Source: Planctomycetota bacterium (GTDB lineage: Bacteria; Planctomycetota; Phycisphaerae; UBA1845). Taken from it: 64,000 bases of DNA. Every line of letters starts with the position of its first letter. The first letter of the stretch is position 1. The stretch is taken from the NCBI GenBank assembly GCA_024280855.1, contig JAJRPG010000060.1, forward strand, positions 1 through 64,000. The letters are read 5' to 3'. Positions 1-8,561 of this stretch are shown piece after piece. A program made the translations under genes and the position numbers. The notes below the pieces were generated by a model. That model had not been told where the DNA came from and did no database searches. It saw nothing but the letters and a program-made list of their open reading frames with translations.

Positions 1-331
1 CAGACATGATAGCAGAGAGCTACGAATCAAGGTATTAGACAAACCTCTCGCGACGACGTGAGCGGATCAGAAAATGTGCAGGAAAATTCTGTCAGGAAAA
101 CACTTGAAAGAAAAACTCTTTCAGGTATGGGCCACCCGGCTTGCATGTAGAGGTAGGGCATGGCTCTTGCCTGCCGATTGCGATCGCCTAAAGTATTCAC
201 AGGCGTAACCATGTTGGATGTCGAGTAGATGGCATCGATCGAATTTCGTTGAAATTCCTGACATGACGGGCGCATAATTGGTGTTCGAAAACGGCAGGCA
301 ATAGCCTGCCCTACCCGACTGGATTAGAGCC
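1..331. other. Non-coding region upstream of the metal ATPase
   Basis: No convincing gene is seen. A perfect 7-bp hairpin (ggcaggc at 293-299, loop aata, gcctgcc at 304-310) lies just before the ATPase start codon. It resembles the short dispersed palindromes found elsewhere in the window. No clear -35/-10 pair or metal-responsive operator could be assigned. Confidence 0.5.
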
Positions 332-2488
332 ATGAAACCAAACCACAGTGAGTCGCAGGCAATCGGTCTTCAAGTCGCGGGTATGGATTGTCCTGACGAG
401 ATCGCGGATCTGCGCCGGGCCTTCGCGGGGCAGGCAGGAATTCTCGAGCTGTCTTTCAATCTGATGCGCGGCACAATGACGGTCAAGTTCGATCCGTCCG
501 TCGTAGATTCCGAACAAATATGTTCGGTCGTTCGATCCACAGGGATGAATGCGACGACGGTATCCGATCGGAATGTTTCAACCAACAACCAATCCGTTGG
601 CGAGCGAAAAGTGCTTGGCCTCACCATCGTTTCTGGGGCGGGCGCTGCGATCGGGCTTGCCATTTCCTGGATACCGGCAAGCGCCTTTCACCACACGACT
701 TGGCCTTCCGCTGTCGCCTATACAATCGCAATCGCAGCCGCATGGTGGCAGATCGCTCCGAAGGCTTTTCGCGCCGTCGCTCGCTTTCAGCTCGACATGA
801 ATGTGTTGATGACGGTGGCTGTCGTGGGTGCGATCGGGCTTGGCGAATGGTTCGAGGCTTCGACCGTCGCCTTTCTATTTATGCTCTCCAACTGGCTTGA
901 GAGCTGGAGCGTAGGCCGAGCCAGAAGAGCGATCCAATCTTTGATGGAGCTTGCGCCCCCTACTGCTCGTGTTCAGAAGGAAAACGGGCTTGAGGTTGAA
1001 GTTGATGCGAGCGACGTCGTCGTCGGCGATTGCGTAGTCGTCAAGCCCGGCGAGAAGTTCCCGCTCGATGGGCGAGTCATCGAGGGAAACACGTCCGCCA
1101 ACCAAGCTCCCATCACCGGCGAGTCAACCCCGGTGAACAAGGCGATCGGCGACGAAGTCTTCGCCGGCACGATCAATCAGGAAGGGGCTGTTGTCATCGA
1201 CGTAACGAAACTAGCCGACGACTCGGTACTGGCAGGTGTGATCCGCTTGGTCGAGCAAGCTCAGGGGAGGCGATCTCCATCTGAGCGTTTCGTCGATCGC
1301 TTTGCCCGCTACTACACGCCGGCTGTCATCGTCGGCGCCGTCCTTGTTTGCATCCTTCCACCCCTTCTATCAGGAGGCGTCTGGGGGACTTGGCTGTACC
1401 GGTCGCTCGTGCTGCTTGTCATCGCTTGCCCGTGCGCCCTGGTCATTTCCACGCCCGTTACGATCGTCAGCGGGCTTGCTGCCGCAGCTCGAAACGGTGT
1501 TTTGATAAAGGGTGGGGAGTATTTGGAAATGGTTGGAAAAGCTGACATCGTCGCATTCGACAAGACGGGAACCCTGACCTGTGGTCGCCCGATCGTGGAG
1601 AAAGTCATACCGATAAACAGCACTTCGGTCTCACACTTGCTTGAACTAGCTTCCGCCGTTGAGCAACGTAGCGAACACTGGATCGCGCAAGCGATCGTTG
1701 CGCACGCACGAGACCAAGGCATCGCCCCTCAACCCTGCGACAACTACACGGCCATATCCGGCAAGGGCGCAAAGGCGCAGATCGATGGCAAGACTTACCT
1801 GATCGGTAACCATCGGCTTCTCGAAGAAGAAAACGACTGCACGACGGAAATCCACGAAGCCATGCTGGAACACGAGGACTGCCACCACACCGTCGTCGCG
1901 CTCAGTTCTGATGACGGCCCGCTGGGCGTATTTCTATTGGCTGATTCGCCGCGAGAGGAAGCGCGTGCGAGCGTCGATGAGCTGCGCGCGTGCGGAGTTT
2001 CTACAATCGTCATGTTGACCGGCGATAACGAAGGAACTGCCAGAGCCGTAGCACAGGCGTGTGGCGTTACCGAATACGAAGCCGAGCTACTACCCGCCGA
2101 CAAGGTCCAAGCGATCGAAGGTTACAAGGCGAGTGGGAAGCACATCATCATGGTGGGAGACGGTGTCAACGACGCGCCTGCGCTAGCGATAGCAGATGTT
2201 GGAATCGCCATGGGTGGTGGCGGCACGGACGCCTCGCTGGAGACCGCCGACATCGGACTGATGACGGACGATCTACGAAAACTGCCCTGGCTAATCCGGC
2301 ATAGTCGCCGAACGCGGGGTATCATCGTGCAGAACGTCGTCCTGTCGCTTGTTGTTAAGGTTCTCTTCGCAGGGCTTGCGGTCGCAGGTATGGCCAACCT
2401 TTGGATGGCCATCGCGGCGGATACCGGCGCATCGCTCGTCGTGACATTCAATGGACTTCGATTGCTCCGAATCAAATCGGAGCGCTGA
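332..2488 (+). CDS. Heavy-metal-translocating P1B-type ATPase (Zn/Cd/Pb/Co exporter type)
   Basis: Inner-membrane pump that exports divalent soft metal ions using ATP. The 718-residue protein has an N-terminal HMA-like domain (about residues 10-75), membrane helices, the actuator TGES at 262-265, the metal-site CPC at 376-378, the phosphorylation motif DKTGTLT at 410-416, TGDN at 563-566 and GDGVNDAP at 609-616. A Lys (about 676) in the penultimate helix and an Asp-Thr-Gly (about 697) in the last helix fit the Zn/Cd/Pb subgroup rather than Cu pumps. Two oddities: the HMA motif is GMDC followed by PDE, so the second metal-binding Cys is missing, and the usual SEHP nucleotide-site motif reads SEHW (447-450). 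The ATG start has no strong ribosome site. No metal-responsive regulator is adjacent, so ZntA/CadA-like is as far as the name can go. Confidence 0.93.
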   Translation: MKPNHSESQAIGLQVAGMDCPDEIADLRRAFAGQAGILELSFNLMRGTMTVKFDPSVVDSEQICSVVRSTGMNATTVSDRNVSTNNQSVGERKVLGLTIVSGAGAAIGLAISWIPASAFHHTTWPSAVAYTIAIAAAWWQIAPKAFRAVARFQLDMNVLMTVAVVGAIGLGEWFEASTVAFLFMLSNWLESWSVGRARRAIQSLMELAPPTARVQKENGLEVEVDASDVVVGDCVVVKPGEKFPLDGRVIEGNTSANQAPITGESTPVNKAIGDEVFAGTINQEGAVVIDVTKLADDSVLAGVIRLVEQAQGRRSPSERFVDRFARYYTPAVIVGAVLVCILPPLLSGGVWGTWLYRSLVLLVIACPCALVISTPVTIVSGLAAAARNGVLIKGGEYLEMVGKADIVAFDKTGTLTCGRPIVEKVIPINSTSVSHLLELASAVEQRSEHWIAQAIVAHARDQGIAPQPCDNYTAISGKGAKAQIDGKTYLIGNHRLLEEENDCTTEIHEAMLEHEDCHHTVVALSSDDGPLGVFLLADSPREEARASVDELRACGVSTIVMLTGDNEGTARAVAQACGVTEYEAELLPADKVQAIEGYKASGKHIIMVGDGVNDAPALAIADVGIAMGGGGTDASLETADIGLMTDDLRKLPWLIRHSRRTRGIIVQNVVLSLVVKVLFAGLAVAGMANLWMAIAADTGASLVVTFNGLRLLRIKSER

Positions 2489-2590
2489 ATTCCGACTCAT
2501 CCCCCTTCCACTTTTCGTATCGCGTCATTGTTCGGCCAAACACGGCTTGATTGATTTGGTGGTCGAAAACGAATCCGGTCGGCGACGTTG

Positions 2591-2667
2591 CAGAACCGCG
2601 CCCGTGAGGAAGTGGTCTCTTAATTCGCCCACACACAAGAGGCCGCTTCCTGACGGGCGCGGTTCTG
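2591..2667. repeat. Long inverted repeat (31-bp arms, REP-like)
   Basis: Arms 2591-2621 and 2637-2667 are inverted copies of each other with three mismatches, separated by a 15-base loop (2622-2636). The arms begin cagaaccgcgcccgt. It could fold as a large hairpin in RNA. The form resembles extragenic palindromic (REP/REPIN) elements. No T tract follows, so it is not a textbook terminator, although it lies 100 bases after the ATPase stop. Confidence 0.75.
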
Positions 2668-3070
2668 TAAGAGGCGTGGGGCTGAAAGAGGCTCGTCCTG
2701 TTTGGAGGCATCCAAAAGCTATCAACCCGGGCTACTATTTAATTGTCAAAGAGCGAGCGAACCCGTTCAGAGCAAAGTCTGGGGGTAAGGTCCGCACATC
2801 TAAGGCGCACTGAATTTTCATGTCGCGCGGGAAGCGGACTTCTTCCTGAGTAAAAACTTTGATTTGCACGACACAAAAAATCGTTGCTCCATATAAAGAA
2901 CAACGCCGGTGATCTATCGAAACTGTTTGCTAGAGAGATCAGAGAGCGTGAAATGCCAGCTGGCTACGTCAGGAATGAGGATTAAATTATTCGTTAGCGC
3001 GTGCGGAGGATGGCACTGTGGGCTAATCATCGACCTTACCCGAATTTTCGTCATACCCACCTATTCGTCA

Positions 3071-3088
3071 TACCCGCGAAGGCGGGTA
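3071..3088. repeat. Short dispersed hairpin
   Basis: Seven-base perfect stem tacccgc/gcgggta around a gaag loop, followed by a tccag element. This matches the widespread bacterial dispersed repeat with core ccgcgaaggcggg. A related pair of half-elements is at 8392-8464. Confidence 0.55.
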
Positions 3089-3161
3089 TCCAGTCATCCG
3101 CAGTGAGTCGCCCGGCTTAAATACGAATCCGAATTGCAACTGGTCCAGCGTTAAGGCGTTC

Positions 3162-3209
3162 GATCACCGACTCCCCCAGGTCCAAAAAGAAGGACATGGG
3201 CCAACCGGC
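3162..3209 (+). repeat. Repeat copy A flanking the TetR/M28 pair
   Basis: About 48 bases that match the reverse complement of 5223-5271 with only a few differences. The core cccaggtccaaaaagaagga folds into a hairpin with an 8-base A-rich loop. In this copy one stem position is mismatched (ggacatggg instead of ggacctggg). Confidence 0.75.
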
Positions 3210-3300
3210 CTCAGATGGGGATTGTGCCGATGTTTCGTACAGAAAAGTTCAGAATGTCGTGACATGTAGCACTGTTGGTGTTTATCACTGATATTGGCAC

Positions 3301-3343
3301 TTGACAAGAGTGTTGCAACAGCAACAATACGAATCCGGATTCG
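3301..3343 (+). promoter_or_regulatory. Putative promoter and operator palindromes of the TetR gene
   Basis: A perfect -35 hexamer ttgaca (3301-3306) is followed by two perfect palindromes: tgttgcaaca (3311-3320) and cgaatccggattcg (3330-3343), the latter running into a repeated cggatt. No good -10 is seen at 17 bases (acaata or caatac at best). The partial motif tacgaatccg also occurs at 3122-3131. Paired palindromes just ahead of a TetR-family gene suggest autoregulation; this is inference from position and symmetry. Confidence 0.45.
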
Positions 3344-3385
3344 GATTCGGATTATTTTTTTTGTCGAATTTCTGACTGGACGATC

Positions 3386-4054
3386 ATGACGACGAAAGTG
3401 ACACCAATGGAGGGCTCATTCCAAGCGGCTCATGTGGTACATCAAGACCGCAGCCGCGAAACGTTGACACGTATTCTCGTTGCGGCAGAACAATTGCTGG
3501 AGACGCGAGAATTCGATCAACTAACGATGGTCGAGCTAGCTAAGCAGGCACGTTGTGGCGTCGGCACTGTGTATGGACGCCTACCAAGTAAGGAAAGCCT
3601 ATTGGTTTGCCTTCATGAGCGATACATGAAGGCAGCGTTGAAGAACGCCAGCAATGTGCTTGAGAAATACAGTGATGGTGACCTGAGCGTTCGTGTTGGG
3701 GGACTCTGCGCGATGATAGTCGATTTTCTTGCCGCGAACCGTGGTGTTACTCGCGCAATAACAAACTATCTTTACGTACGGCCCACGAACGAGGTCGATT
3801 CCGGAGTTGCCGACTTTCGACGAACGGCCACGATGGGTGTCAAACAGGCCGCAGCTTTTCTCGCAGAACGAGTAGACCGTGGAGTCCACCGACGCCCCGA
3901 ATCGGCTTGTGAGTTCGGCCTGCAGGCTGCTATTGACGTCGCACAGAGTCGCATTGTGTTCGGCGAACGGTCTGGGCTTCAGATCCACTATTCAAACAGG
4001 ATCCTGAAGAAGCGTATTTCGGCGTTGTTACTTGCATATTTGGTTTATGGCTAG
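3386..4054 (+). CDS. TetR/AcrR-family transcriptional regulator
   Basis: DNA-binding repressor-type regulator of 222 residues. The N-terminal helix-turn-helix (about residues 40-65, ending GVGTVYGRLPSKESLL) is typical of TetR, where a tyrosine-containing recognition helix is followed by a K-E-L segment. The rest is a helical ligand/dimer domain without a recognisable ligand class. The ATG has no strong ribosome site; a second ATG at 3407 is possible. Palindromes at 3311-3320 and 3330-3343 could be its operator. The gene lies 30 bases before the M28 peptidase on the same strand, so the two are probably co-transcribed and the peptidase is the natural candidate target. The pair sits between inverted copies of a ~50-bp repeat. 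Confidence 0.9.
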   Translation: MTTKVTPMEGSFQAAHVVHQDRSRETLTRILVAAEQLLETREFDQLTMVELAKQARCGVGTVYGRLPSKESLLVCLHERYMKAALKNASNVLEKYSDGDLSVRVGGLCAMIVDFLAANRGVTRAITNYLYVRPTNEVDSGVADFRRTATMGVKQAAAFLAERVDRGVHRRPESACEFGLQAAIDVAQSRIVFGERSGLQIHYSNRILKKRISALLLAYLVYG

Positions 4055-4084
4055 GGCACTGGTTTTTGTAAATGGAGGTTAGAG

Positions 4085-5080
4085 ATGCGCATAATTGTAT
4101 TCGGAATTGGTTTGATTGTATTGTTTGGTATGCTTGGCTGTCTCCATCGCTCGCCAGGAGTGCTTCACAATAGCTCAATAGAACCACTAAACGACCAACA
4201 GGCTGCTCTTCGTGAACAGCTGCGACGCGACGTCGACCAATTAGCGACGACGGTCGGCCCCCGTAATGCGGCGCAAAGCCTCAGCGCTATCTCCAAAGCG
4301 GAACAGTGGATAATCGATCGGTTGGACAAGGTAGGAATCAATTCCCAACGCGATATCGTCGACATGAATGGTGGAGTGCAAGTAGCGAACATTGAGGTCA
4401 CTTTTAAGGGGCAGCGGGAACCCAATCAGATAGTCGTCCTTGGTGGACACTACGATACGGTATCCGACTCCCCCGGCGCAAACGACAACGCCTCGGGCGT
4501 CGCGCTCCTAATGGCGGTGGCTGAACATCTGAAAGCAAATCCACCGGAGCGAACTGTACGAGTTGTATTCTTTGTTAACGAAGAGGCGCCATTCTCGTTT
4601 GGCATCCAGATGGGTAGCAAAGTATATGCTGAACGATGCAAGAATCGCAAAGACAATATTGTTGCTATGATTGCCATCGATTCGGTTGGATGCTATTCCA
4701 ATGCACCAGGAAGCCAACATTTCCCTAGCTTGATCGGTTCGTCTCTTCCGTCCACTGCTAACTTTATTGCATTCGGAAGTAACTTGGCAAATAGCCGCCT
4801 TCTGGATCTCGTTGTTAGTGTGTTCCAGAGTCAGAGTCAGTTTCCATCAATTGGTGCCGCGAGCGACTCCAAGATGGCACTTAGAGGTGATCATGCGCCG
4901 TTCATATGGAAAGGCTATCCAGCGATCTTGATGTCGGACACGTCCGAATTTCGCGACAAGACCTACCACCGGCCGAACGATACACCTGATCACCTAAACT
5001 ACGCTGACATGGCTAGAATGGTGGGCGGTTTTGTTAAGACAGTTGAAAAACTGGGCTCCCTAGAAACTGTGATTCCATAG
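4085..5080 (+). CDS. M28-family zinc aminopeptidase, lipoprotein
   Basis: Predicted exported, lipid-anchored metallo-aminopeptidase of 331 residues. A short signal peptide ends in a lipobox GMLGC, with Cys19 as the likely lipidated residue. The M28 zinc-site residues are all visible: His122 and Asp124 (HYD), Asp134 (in NDN), the Glu166-Glu167 pair (NEE), Asp199 and His295 (YHRPND). A good ribosome site ggagg lies 8 bases before the ATG. It is the second gene of a two-gene unit with the TetR regulator 30 bases upstream. Substrates cannot be told from sequence: M28 members cleave N-terminal residues from peptides, and glutaminyl cyclase-like members share the fold. Confidence 0.9.
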   Translation: MRIIVFGIGLIVLFGMLGCLHRSPGVLHNSSIEPLNDQQAALREQLRRDVDQLATTVGPRNAAQSLSAISKAEQWIIDRLDKVGINSQRDIVDMNGGVQVANIEVTFKGQREPNQIVVLGGHYDTVSDSPGANDNASGVALLMAVAEHLKANPPERTVRVVFFVNEEAPFSFGIQMGSKVYAERCKNRKDNIVAMIAIDSVGCYSNAPGSQHFPSLIGSSLPSTANFIAFGSNLANSRLLDLVVSVFQSQSQFPSIGAASDSKMALRGDHAPFIWKGYPAILMSDTSEFRDKTYHRPNDTPDHLNYADMARMVGGFVKTVEKLGSLETVIP

Positions 5081-5222
5081 GTTATTGGGGTCATGTATTT
5101 AAGCAGGACACCTAAGCCTCATGTGGCCGTGTTTGCTTGGAGGCCAGATGGCTATTAATCGACGCTTGACCTGCCACTTAGTGTCCAAGTATTCAAATGC
5201 AGCGACTAAACACTCAATTCCA

Positions 5223-5271
5223 GGCCGGGTGCCCCAGGTCCTTCTTTTTGGACCTGGGGGAGTCGATGATG
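5223..5271 (-). repeat. Repeat copy B, inverted relative to copy A
   Basis: Reverse-complement match to 3162-3209. Here the hairpin is perfect: ccccaggtcc (5232-5241), loop ttcttttt, ggacctgggg (5250-5259). Together the copies bracket the TetR and M28 genes as ~2.1-kb inverted ends, although no transposase is present. Confidence 0.75.
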
Positions 5272-5386
5272 GATGTTCAATCCTATGTCCCGCGCAATAT
5301 CGCGGCTATAGTGAACTAAGATAATCTTTGCGCTTAGTGTACCGCTTCGTGTTCCGAAGCATCCCGTAAGAAAGAATGTCAGGCAA

Positions 5387-5404
5387 TCCCGATGTACATC
5401 GGGA
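5387..5404. repeat. Perfect 18-bp palindrome
   Basis: tcccgatgtacatcggga reads the same on both strands. It lies in the M28-larC gap about 130 bases before larC. It could be a dispersed repeat or a regulator site; nothing else supports either reading. Confidence 0.4.
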
Positions 5405-5531
5405 CGGGTATGACGCGCAAGCTGAAGCATGCGGCTCGTTATGCTGAAACACCCCCTCGCCATGTTGCACTGTCATCTAACTAATGTGACGGGCCTCGGT
5501 TTTTCTGTTATCTTCCCACCAAGGAAAGCCT

Positions 5532-6728
5532 ATGACTACAGCATACTTTGATTGTTTTAACGGGGCAGGCGGGGACATGATTGTGGCCTCCCTCATAGAC
5601 GCTGGCGCGGATGCGTCGGCGCTGCGCGATGGTCTATCCTCACTCGCTGTATCGGGCTTTGAGATTTTCATCGAGAAAGTCACCAAGCAAGGCTTCGCAG
5701 CTACACGCTTTAATGTTCACCTTGACGAATCAGCTGACCAGCCTCATCGCCATCTCAAACATGTTGTCGAAATCATCAACCAATCGTCCTTGCCAATGGC
5801 TGTAAAAGAAAAATCTATCCGCATCTTCGAACGACTTGCGACAGCTGAGGCTGCGGTTCATGGCACAACGATTGAAAAGGTACACTTTCACGAAGTCGGA
5901 GCCATCGACGCCATCATTGACGTCACCGGAGCCGTGTTCGCTTTGCATCTTTTGGGCGTGGACCGCGTGATGTGTTCAGCTATCCCCGTTGGCTCTGGGA
6001 CTGTCACCTGCCAACATGGTGTCATGCCCGTCCCCGCACCGGCTACGGCTGAGCTTCTCAAAGGCATACCCATCGCAGCCACCAATGAAACCGGGGAACT
6101 CACCACGCCCACGGCCGCTGCTGTCCTTACGACATTGGCTGAGGGGTTCGGGCCGTTGCCTCCGATGAGCATTCAAACAATCGGCTTTGGCGCTGGCACG
6201 CGCGATGGCCAAACCCGGCCAAACGTCCTTCGGGTGATGCTAGGCGACGAGACTAATCAAGCGGCCATTCCCGGAACCGAGACCGACCTTATTTCAGTAT
6301 TGGAAACCAACCTGGACGACACCACACCTGAAATCGTGGGGTATTGCATGGAACGATTGCTCGAAGCGGGTGCACTGGACGCCTACGCGATGCCGATACA
6401 GATGAAGAAGTCCCGGCCAGGCTTAATCCTGACGGTCCTTTGTGAAGCAGGCCAGGTATCTTCGTTGGAACGAATTATTTTCAGCGAGACCAAGACGCTG
6501 GGCGTCCGCCGCATGGAGGCTCGACGCACCAAGCTGTCGCGAAGGCTTGAAAAAGTGACGACGCCCTTTGGTCTGATTGGTATGAAAATTGCGACGTTTG
6601 ATGACACAGCACAGGCGTCACCGGAGTATGAAGATTGTCGCGCCGCAGCTATGGCGTACAACGTGCCCATAGGCGATGTGATGGCTGCTGCCCGGATGGC
6701 TTGGCCATCATCGTCGCCAACGAAATAG
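5532..6728 (+). CDS. larC: LarC-family nickel insertion protein (nickel-pincer cofactor synthesis)
   Basis: LarC inserts nickel into the pincer cofactor of lactate racemase-type enzymes, using CTP. The 398-residue protein shows the typical LarC/DUF111 start (YFDCFNGAGGDM), a conserved His-rich segment near residues 115-125 (VHFHEVGA.D) and a C-terminal ferredoxin-like part beginning near ETNLDDTTPE. In some lactobacilli LarC is made through a ribosomal frameshift between two halves; here one continuous frame encodes both. A ribosome site aagga precedes the ATG. No larA, larB or larE homologue is in the window, so it is an orphan here. The downstream genes on the strand have unrelated functions. 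Confidence 0.9.
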   Translation: MTTAYFDCFNGAGGDMIVASLIDAGADASALRDGLSSLAVSGFEIFIEKVTKQGFAATRFNVHLDESADQPHRHLKHVVEIINQSSLPMAVKEKSIRIFERLATAEAAVHGTTIEKVHFHEVGAIDAIIDVTGAVFALHLLGVDRVMCSAIPVGSGTVTCQHGVMPVPAPATAELLKGIPIAATNETGELTTPTAAAVLTTLAEGFGPLPPMSIQTIGFGAGTRDGQTRPNVLRVMLGDETNQAAIPGTETDLISVLETNLDDTTPEIVGYCMERLLEAGALDAYAMPIQMKKSRPGLILTVLCEAGQVSSLERIIFSETKTLGVRRMEARRTKLSRRLEKVTTPFGLIGMKIATFDDTAQASPEYEDCRAAAMAYNVPIGDVMAAARMAWPSSSPTK

Positions 6729-6782
6729 AGTTACGAGCGGCTCGCTAATTTGTGACAGCTATACGACAGGGAGGTCGTTGCT

Positions 6783-7400
6783 TTGCCATATTTATTTATC
6801 ACCATTGCCCAAACCCCTTCAGCAGCCCAAGGCTTTAGCGCGATTCAATTAGCCATGCTCGGCGTGGGAATTATTGGCCTGTCCGTTGTCATGCGTTCAA
6901 CGGCTAAGCGAATTCGTGCCACGCGCGAGCCAGCCTCTCCCGCTCGGCAGCGATATGCAAGAATGACTCAAGAGGTTCATGCCAAAAAAGACCTCGAAGC
7001 TATCATGGTCGAGTTGGACGAATTAGCCCGGCAGATTCATGGCCGCATTGATACGAAGTACGCCAAGCTTGAAGCGGTTATCCGCGACGCCGATGCACGC
7101 ATTGAACAACTCTCTCGACTTACCAACGCTTCGCGCAAGTCATCCTCACTGGACGTGACCGTCACTGACAACACTCCGACATACGCCACCAAGCCGGTAT
7201 CAAAACCCGCCCTAAAAAAATCGGCCAACAAAGCTACGCCCCCCCACATGCACGAAGAAGTATACCGCCTAGCCGATGCTGGCATCGCCCCCGTCGACAT
7301 AGCTGGCAAGGTAGGCCGCATGACGGGGGAAGTGGAACTTATTTTGTCACTCAGAAAATCGCAAAGGCAAGCTGGTGGCGCTTTTATAGCTAAAAAATAG
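6783..7400 (+). CDS. Membrane-anchored coiled-coil protein with C-terminal HTH-like segment
   Basis: Uncharacterised 205-residue protein. One hydrophobic helix (about residues 18-37) anchors it, followed by a charged helical stretch likely to form a coiled coil (about 60-110), a low-complexity linker, and a C-terminal segment (about 170-202, EVYRLADAGIAPVDIAGKV..TGEVELILSL) resembling the sigma region-4-like HTH found in DUF6115-type proteins. The start is TTG at 6783, supported by a strong ribosome site agggaggt (6768-6775) seven bases upstream. It lies 54 bases after larC on the same strand. The fold suggests a membrane-tethered scaffold or DNA-contacting protein; this is inference only. 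Confidence 0.7.
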   Translation: MPYLFITIAQTPSAAQGFSAIQLAMLGVGIIGLSVVMRSTAKRIRATREPASPARQRYARMTQEVHAKKDLEAIMVELDELARQIHGRIDTKYAKLEAVIRDADARIEQLSRLTNASRKSSSLDVTVTDNTPTYATKPVSKPALKKSANKATPPHMHEEVYRLADAGIAPVDIAGKVGRMTGEVELILSLRKSQRQAGGAFIAKK

Positions 7401-7559
7401 ATACTCCAAAGAAAGCACGACTTAACCCGGCCTGGCCGGTAGACCCGCTATTTGTCACGTTTTTTTCATATTCCTCTATATAGGCGATAGTCGCCGGTTC
7501 AAAAAAGAGTAAGATAGATTACGCTGGTTATCGTTTTTTACTTGCACAGGAAACAGTTG

Positions 7560-8378
7560 ATGGGCCTTCGTGTAACTTTCCTCAGTGGACCAAGACATAG
7601 CGGCAAAAGTGCCTTATCGCGCATGATGATCGCCCGCCTGTACAAACAAAACCCACACTACATTCGACTGGTCGATCACACAGGCAGCAAAAAAGCGCCC
7701 AGCGTTGAACTAAAAAAACCTGATTCCAAATACGGCGTGGCCACAGCTAGCTGGTTAGACTTCGACCCAGAACGCATTATCGAAGTCCTGGCAGATACCC
7801 TCGCGGCTATTCACAAAACTGATCGCTACGGAACCGTCCTTATCGAAGCAGACGCAGACCCGGCACTACGGTGCGCCTATCCATACGACCATCGCATCTT
7901 CGTCATGCCCGTTCCTTCGATAATTGAAGATGTTTTTCGCGATCCAAAAAGGGCAGCCATCGAACTTCAGCGAGTACTCGACGATACAGCTATGTTCGCC
8001 TCGGAAATTTTTGGCCTGTTTGACGGTGATTCGGTCAATGAGCTGGACCCCTCCGAAGAGCGGGTCGATATGAGCGATTCTCAAATGCGACGTTTTCTTT
8101 ATTCCCCTCTCGGCGACGAGTTAGCCACACGCATCCAGCTCCAGCCCACCTATCATGGCCTGGTAGAAAGCGACGTCGTCATTGTTAATTCGGGCATTGG
8201 TGCGCGAGGGCCTAAGACCAAGGAATGCTTACGCCGCATCTCACACTTAATCGAAAGAATCGGAGGCAAGGCAGGCCGCCAACACGACCTGTTCAACTGC
8301 GACCTGAAAGATAAAGAAGCCAAGATTGAGCGCAAACTGCTTCGTGCCCTGCGTCCTATGTGCCTGGGCGGGAAGTAA
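7560..8378 (+). CDS. P-loop NTPase of unknown function
   Basis: A 272-residue protein with a Walker A motif at residues 10-17 (GPRHSGKS) right at its N-terminus and a Walker B-like strand further on (TVLIEADADPA). The placement of the motifs and the VIVNSGIGARG segment near the C-terminus recall small nucleotide-binding proteins of the MobB/ArsA-like kind, but no family is recognised with confidence. The start was placed at ATG 7560 because a ribosome site agga (7548-7551) sits eight bases upstream; the frame is also open from TTG 7542 (six residues more). It is followed by an RNase HII-like gene on the same strand, with a repeat element in the gap. Confidence 0.65.
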   Translation: MGLRVTFLSGPRHSGKSALSRMMIARLYKQNPHYIRLVDHTGSKKAPSVELKKPDSKYGVATASWLDFDPERIIEVLADTLAAIHKTDRYGTVLIEADADPALRCAYPYDHRIFVMPVPSIIEDVFRDPKRAAIELQRVLDDTAMFASEIFGLFDGDSVNELDPSEERVDMSDSQMRRFLYSPLGDELATRIQLQPTYHGLVESDVVIVNSGIGARGPKTKECLRRISHLIERIGGKAGRQHDLFNCDLKDKEAKIERKLLRALRPMCLGGK

Positions 8379-8391
8379 TCTGGTACGCCGC

Positions 8392-8464
8392 CATTCCTGC
8401 GCAGGCGAGAATCCAGCGTACAGCCATAGGCTCACGAAAACTGGATCCCTCCTGCGAGGGAATG
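8392..8464. repeat. Pair of inverted dispersed half-repeats
   Basis: The arm 8392-8415 (cattcctgcgcaggcgagaa, then tccag) and the arm 8441-8464 (ctggatccctcctgcgaggg, then aatg) are imperfect inverted copies spanning about 25 bases of loop. This is the classic layout of a small non-autonomous dispersed repeat. It lies between two same-strand genes and could form a large hairpin in a read-through transcript. Confidence 0.6.
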
Positions 8465-8561
8465 ACAGAACGGTCGTATGGGAACAAATATTTTTGTTAT
8501 GCTTCATCTACTCGAAAAGTGATACAGATGAGAGACTTCTTTTTTTCACGATCGGATTATC

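Larger units (their letters stand above)
2489..3385. other. 897-bp intergenic region rich in palindromes
   Basis: No credible gene. It holds a long imperfect inverted repeat (2591-2667), a small hairpin of the type tacccgc-gaag-gcgggta (3071-3088), one copy of a ~50-bp repeat whose inverted partner lies at 5223-5271, and the control region of the TetR gene (3301-3343). Several weak reading frames cross the inverted repeats and lack ribosome sites or recognisable protein features. Confidence 0.6.
5081..5531. other. Intergenic region with repeats
   Basis: No credible gene. It holds repeat copy B (5223-5271) and a perfect 18-base palindrome tcccgatgtacatcggga (5387-5404). The strong hairpin in copy B could also end transcription of the M28 gene, but it has no T tract in the plus direction. 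Confidence 0.5.

Noticed and set aside
2451-2813. 120-codon frame after the metal ATPase
   Set aside because: It starts inside the ATPase, runs through the long inverted repeat, and has no ribosome site or protein-like features.
5232-5259. Rho-independent terminator of the M28 gene
   Set aside because: The stem is perfect but no T tract follows in the plus direction, and the same element occurs at 3162-3209 ahead of the pair, so it is better read as a repeat.
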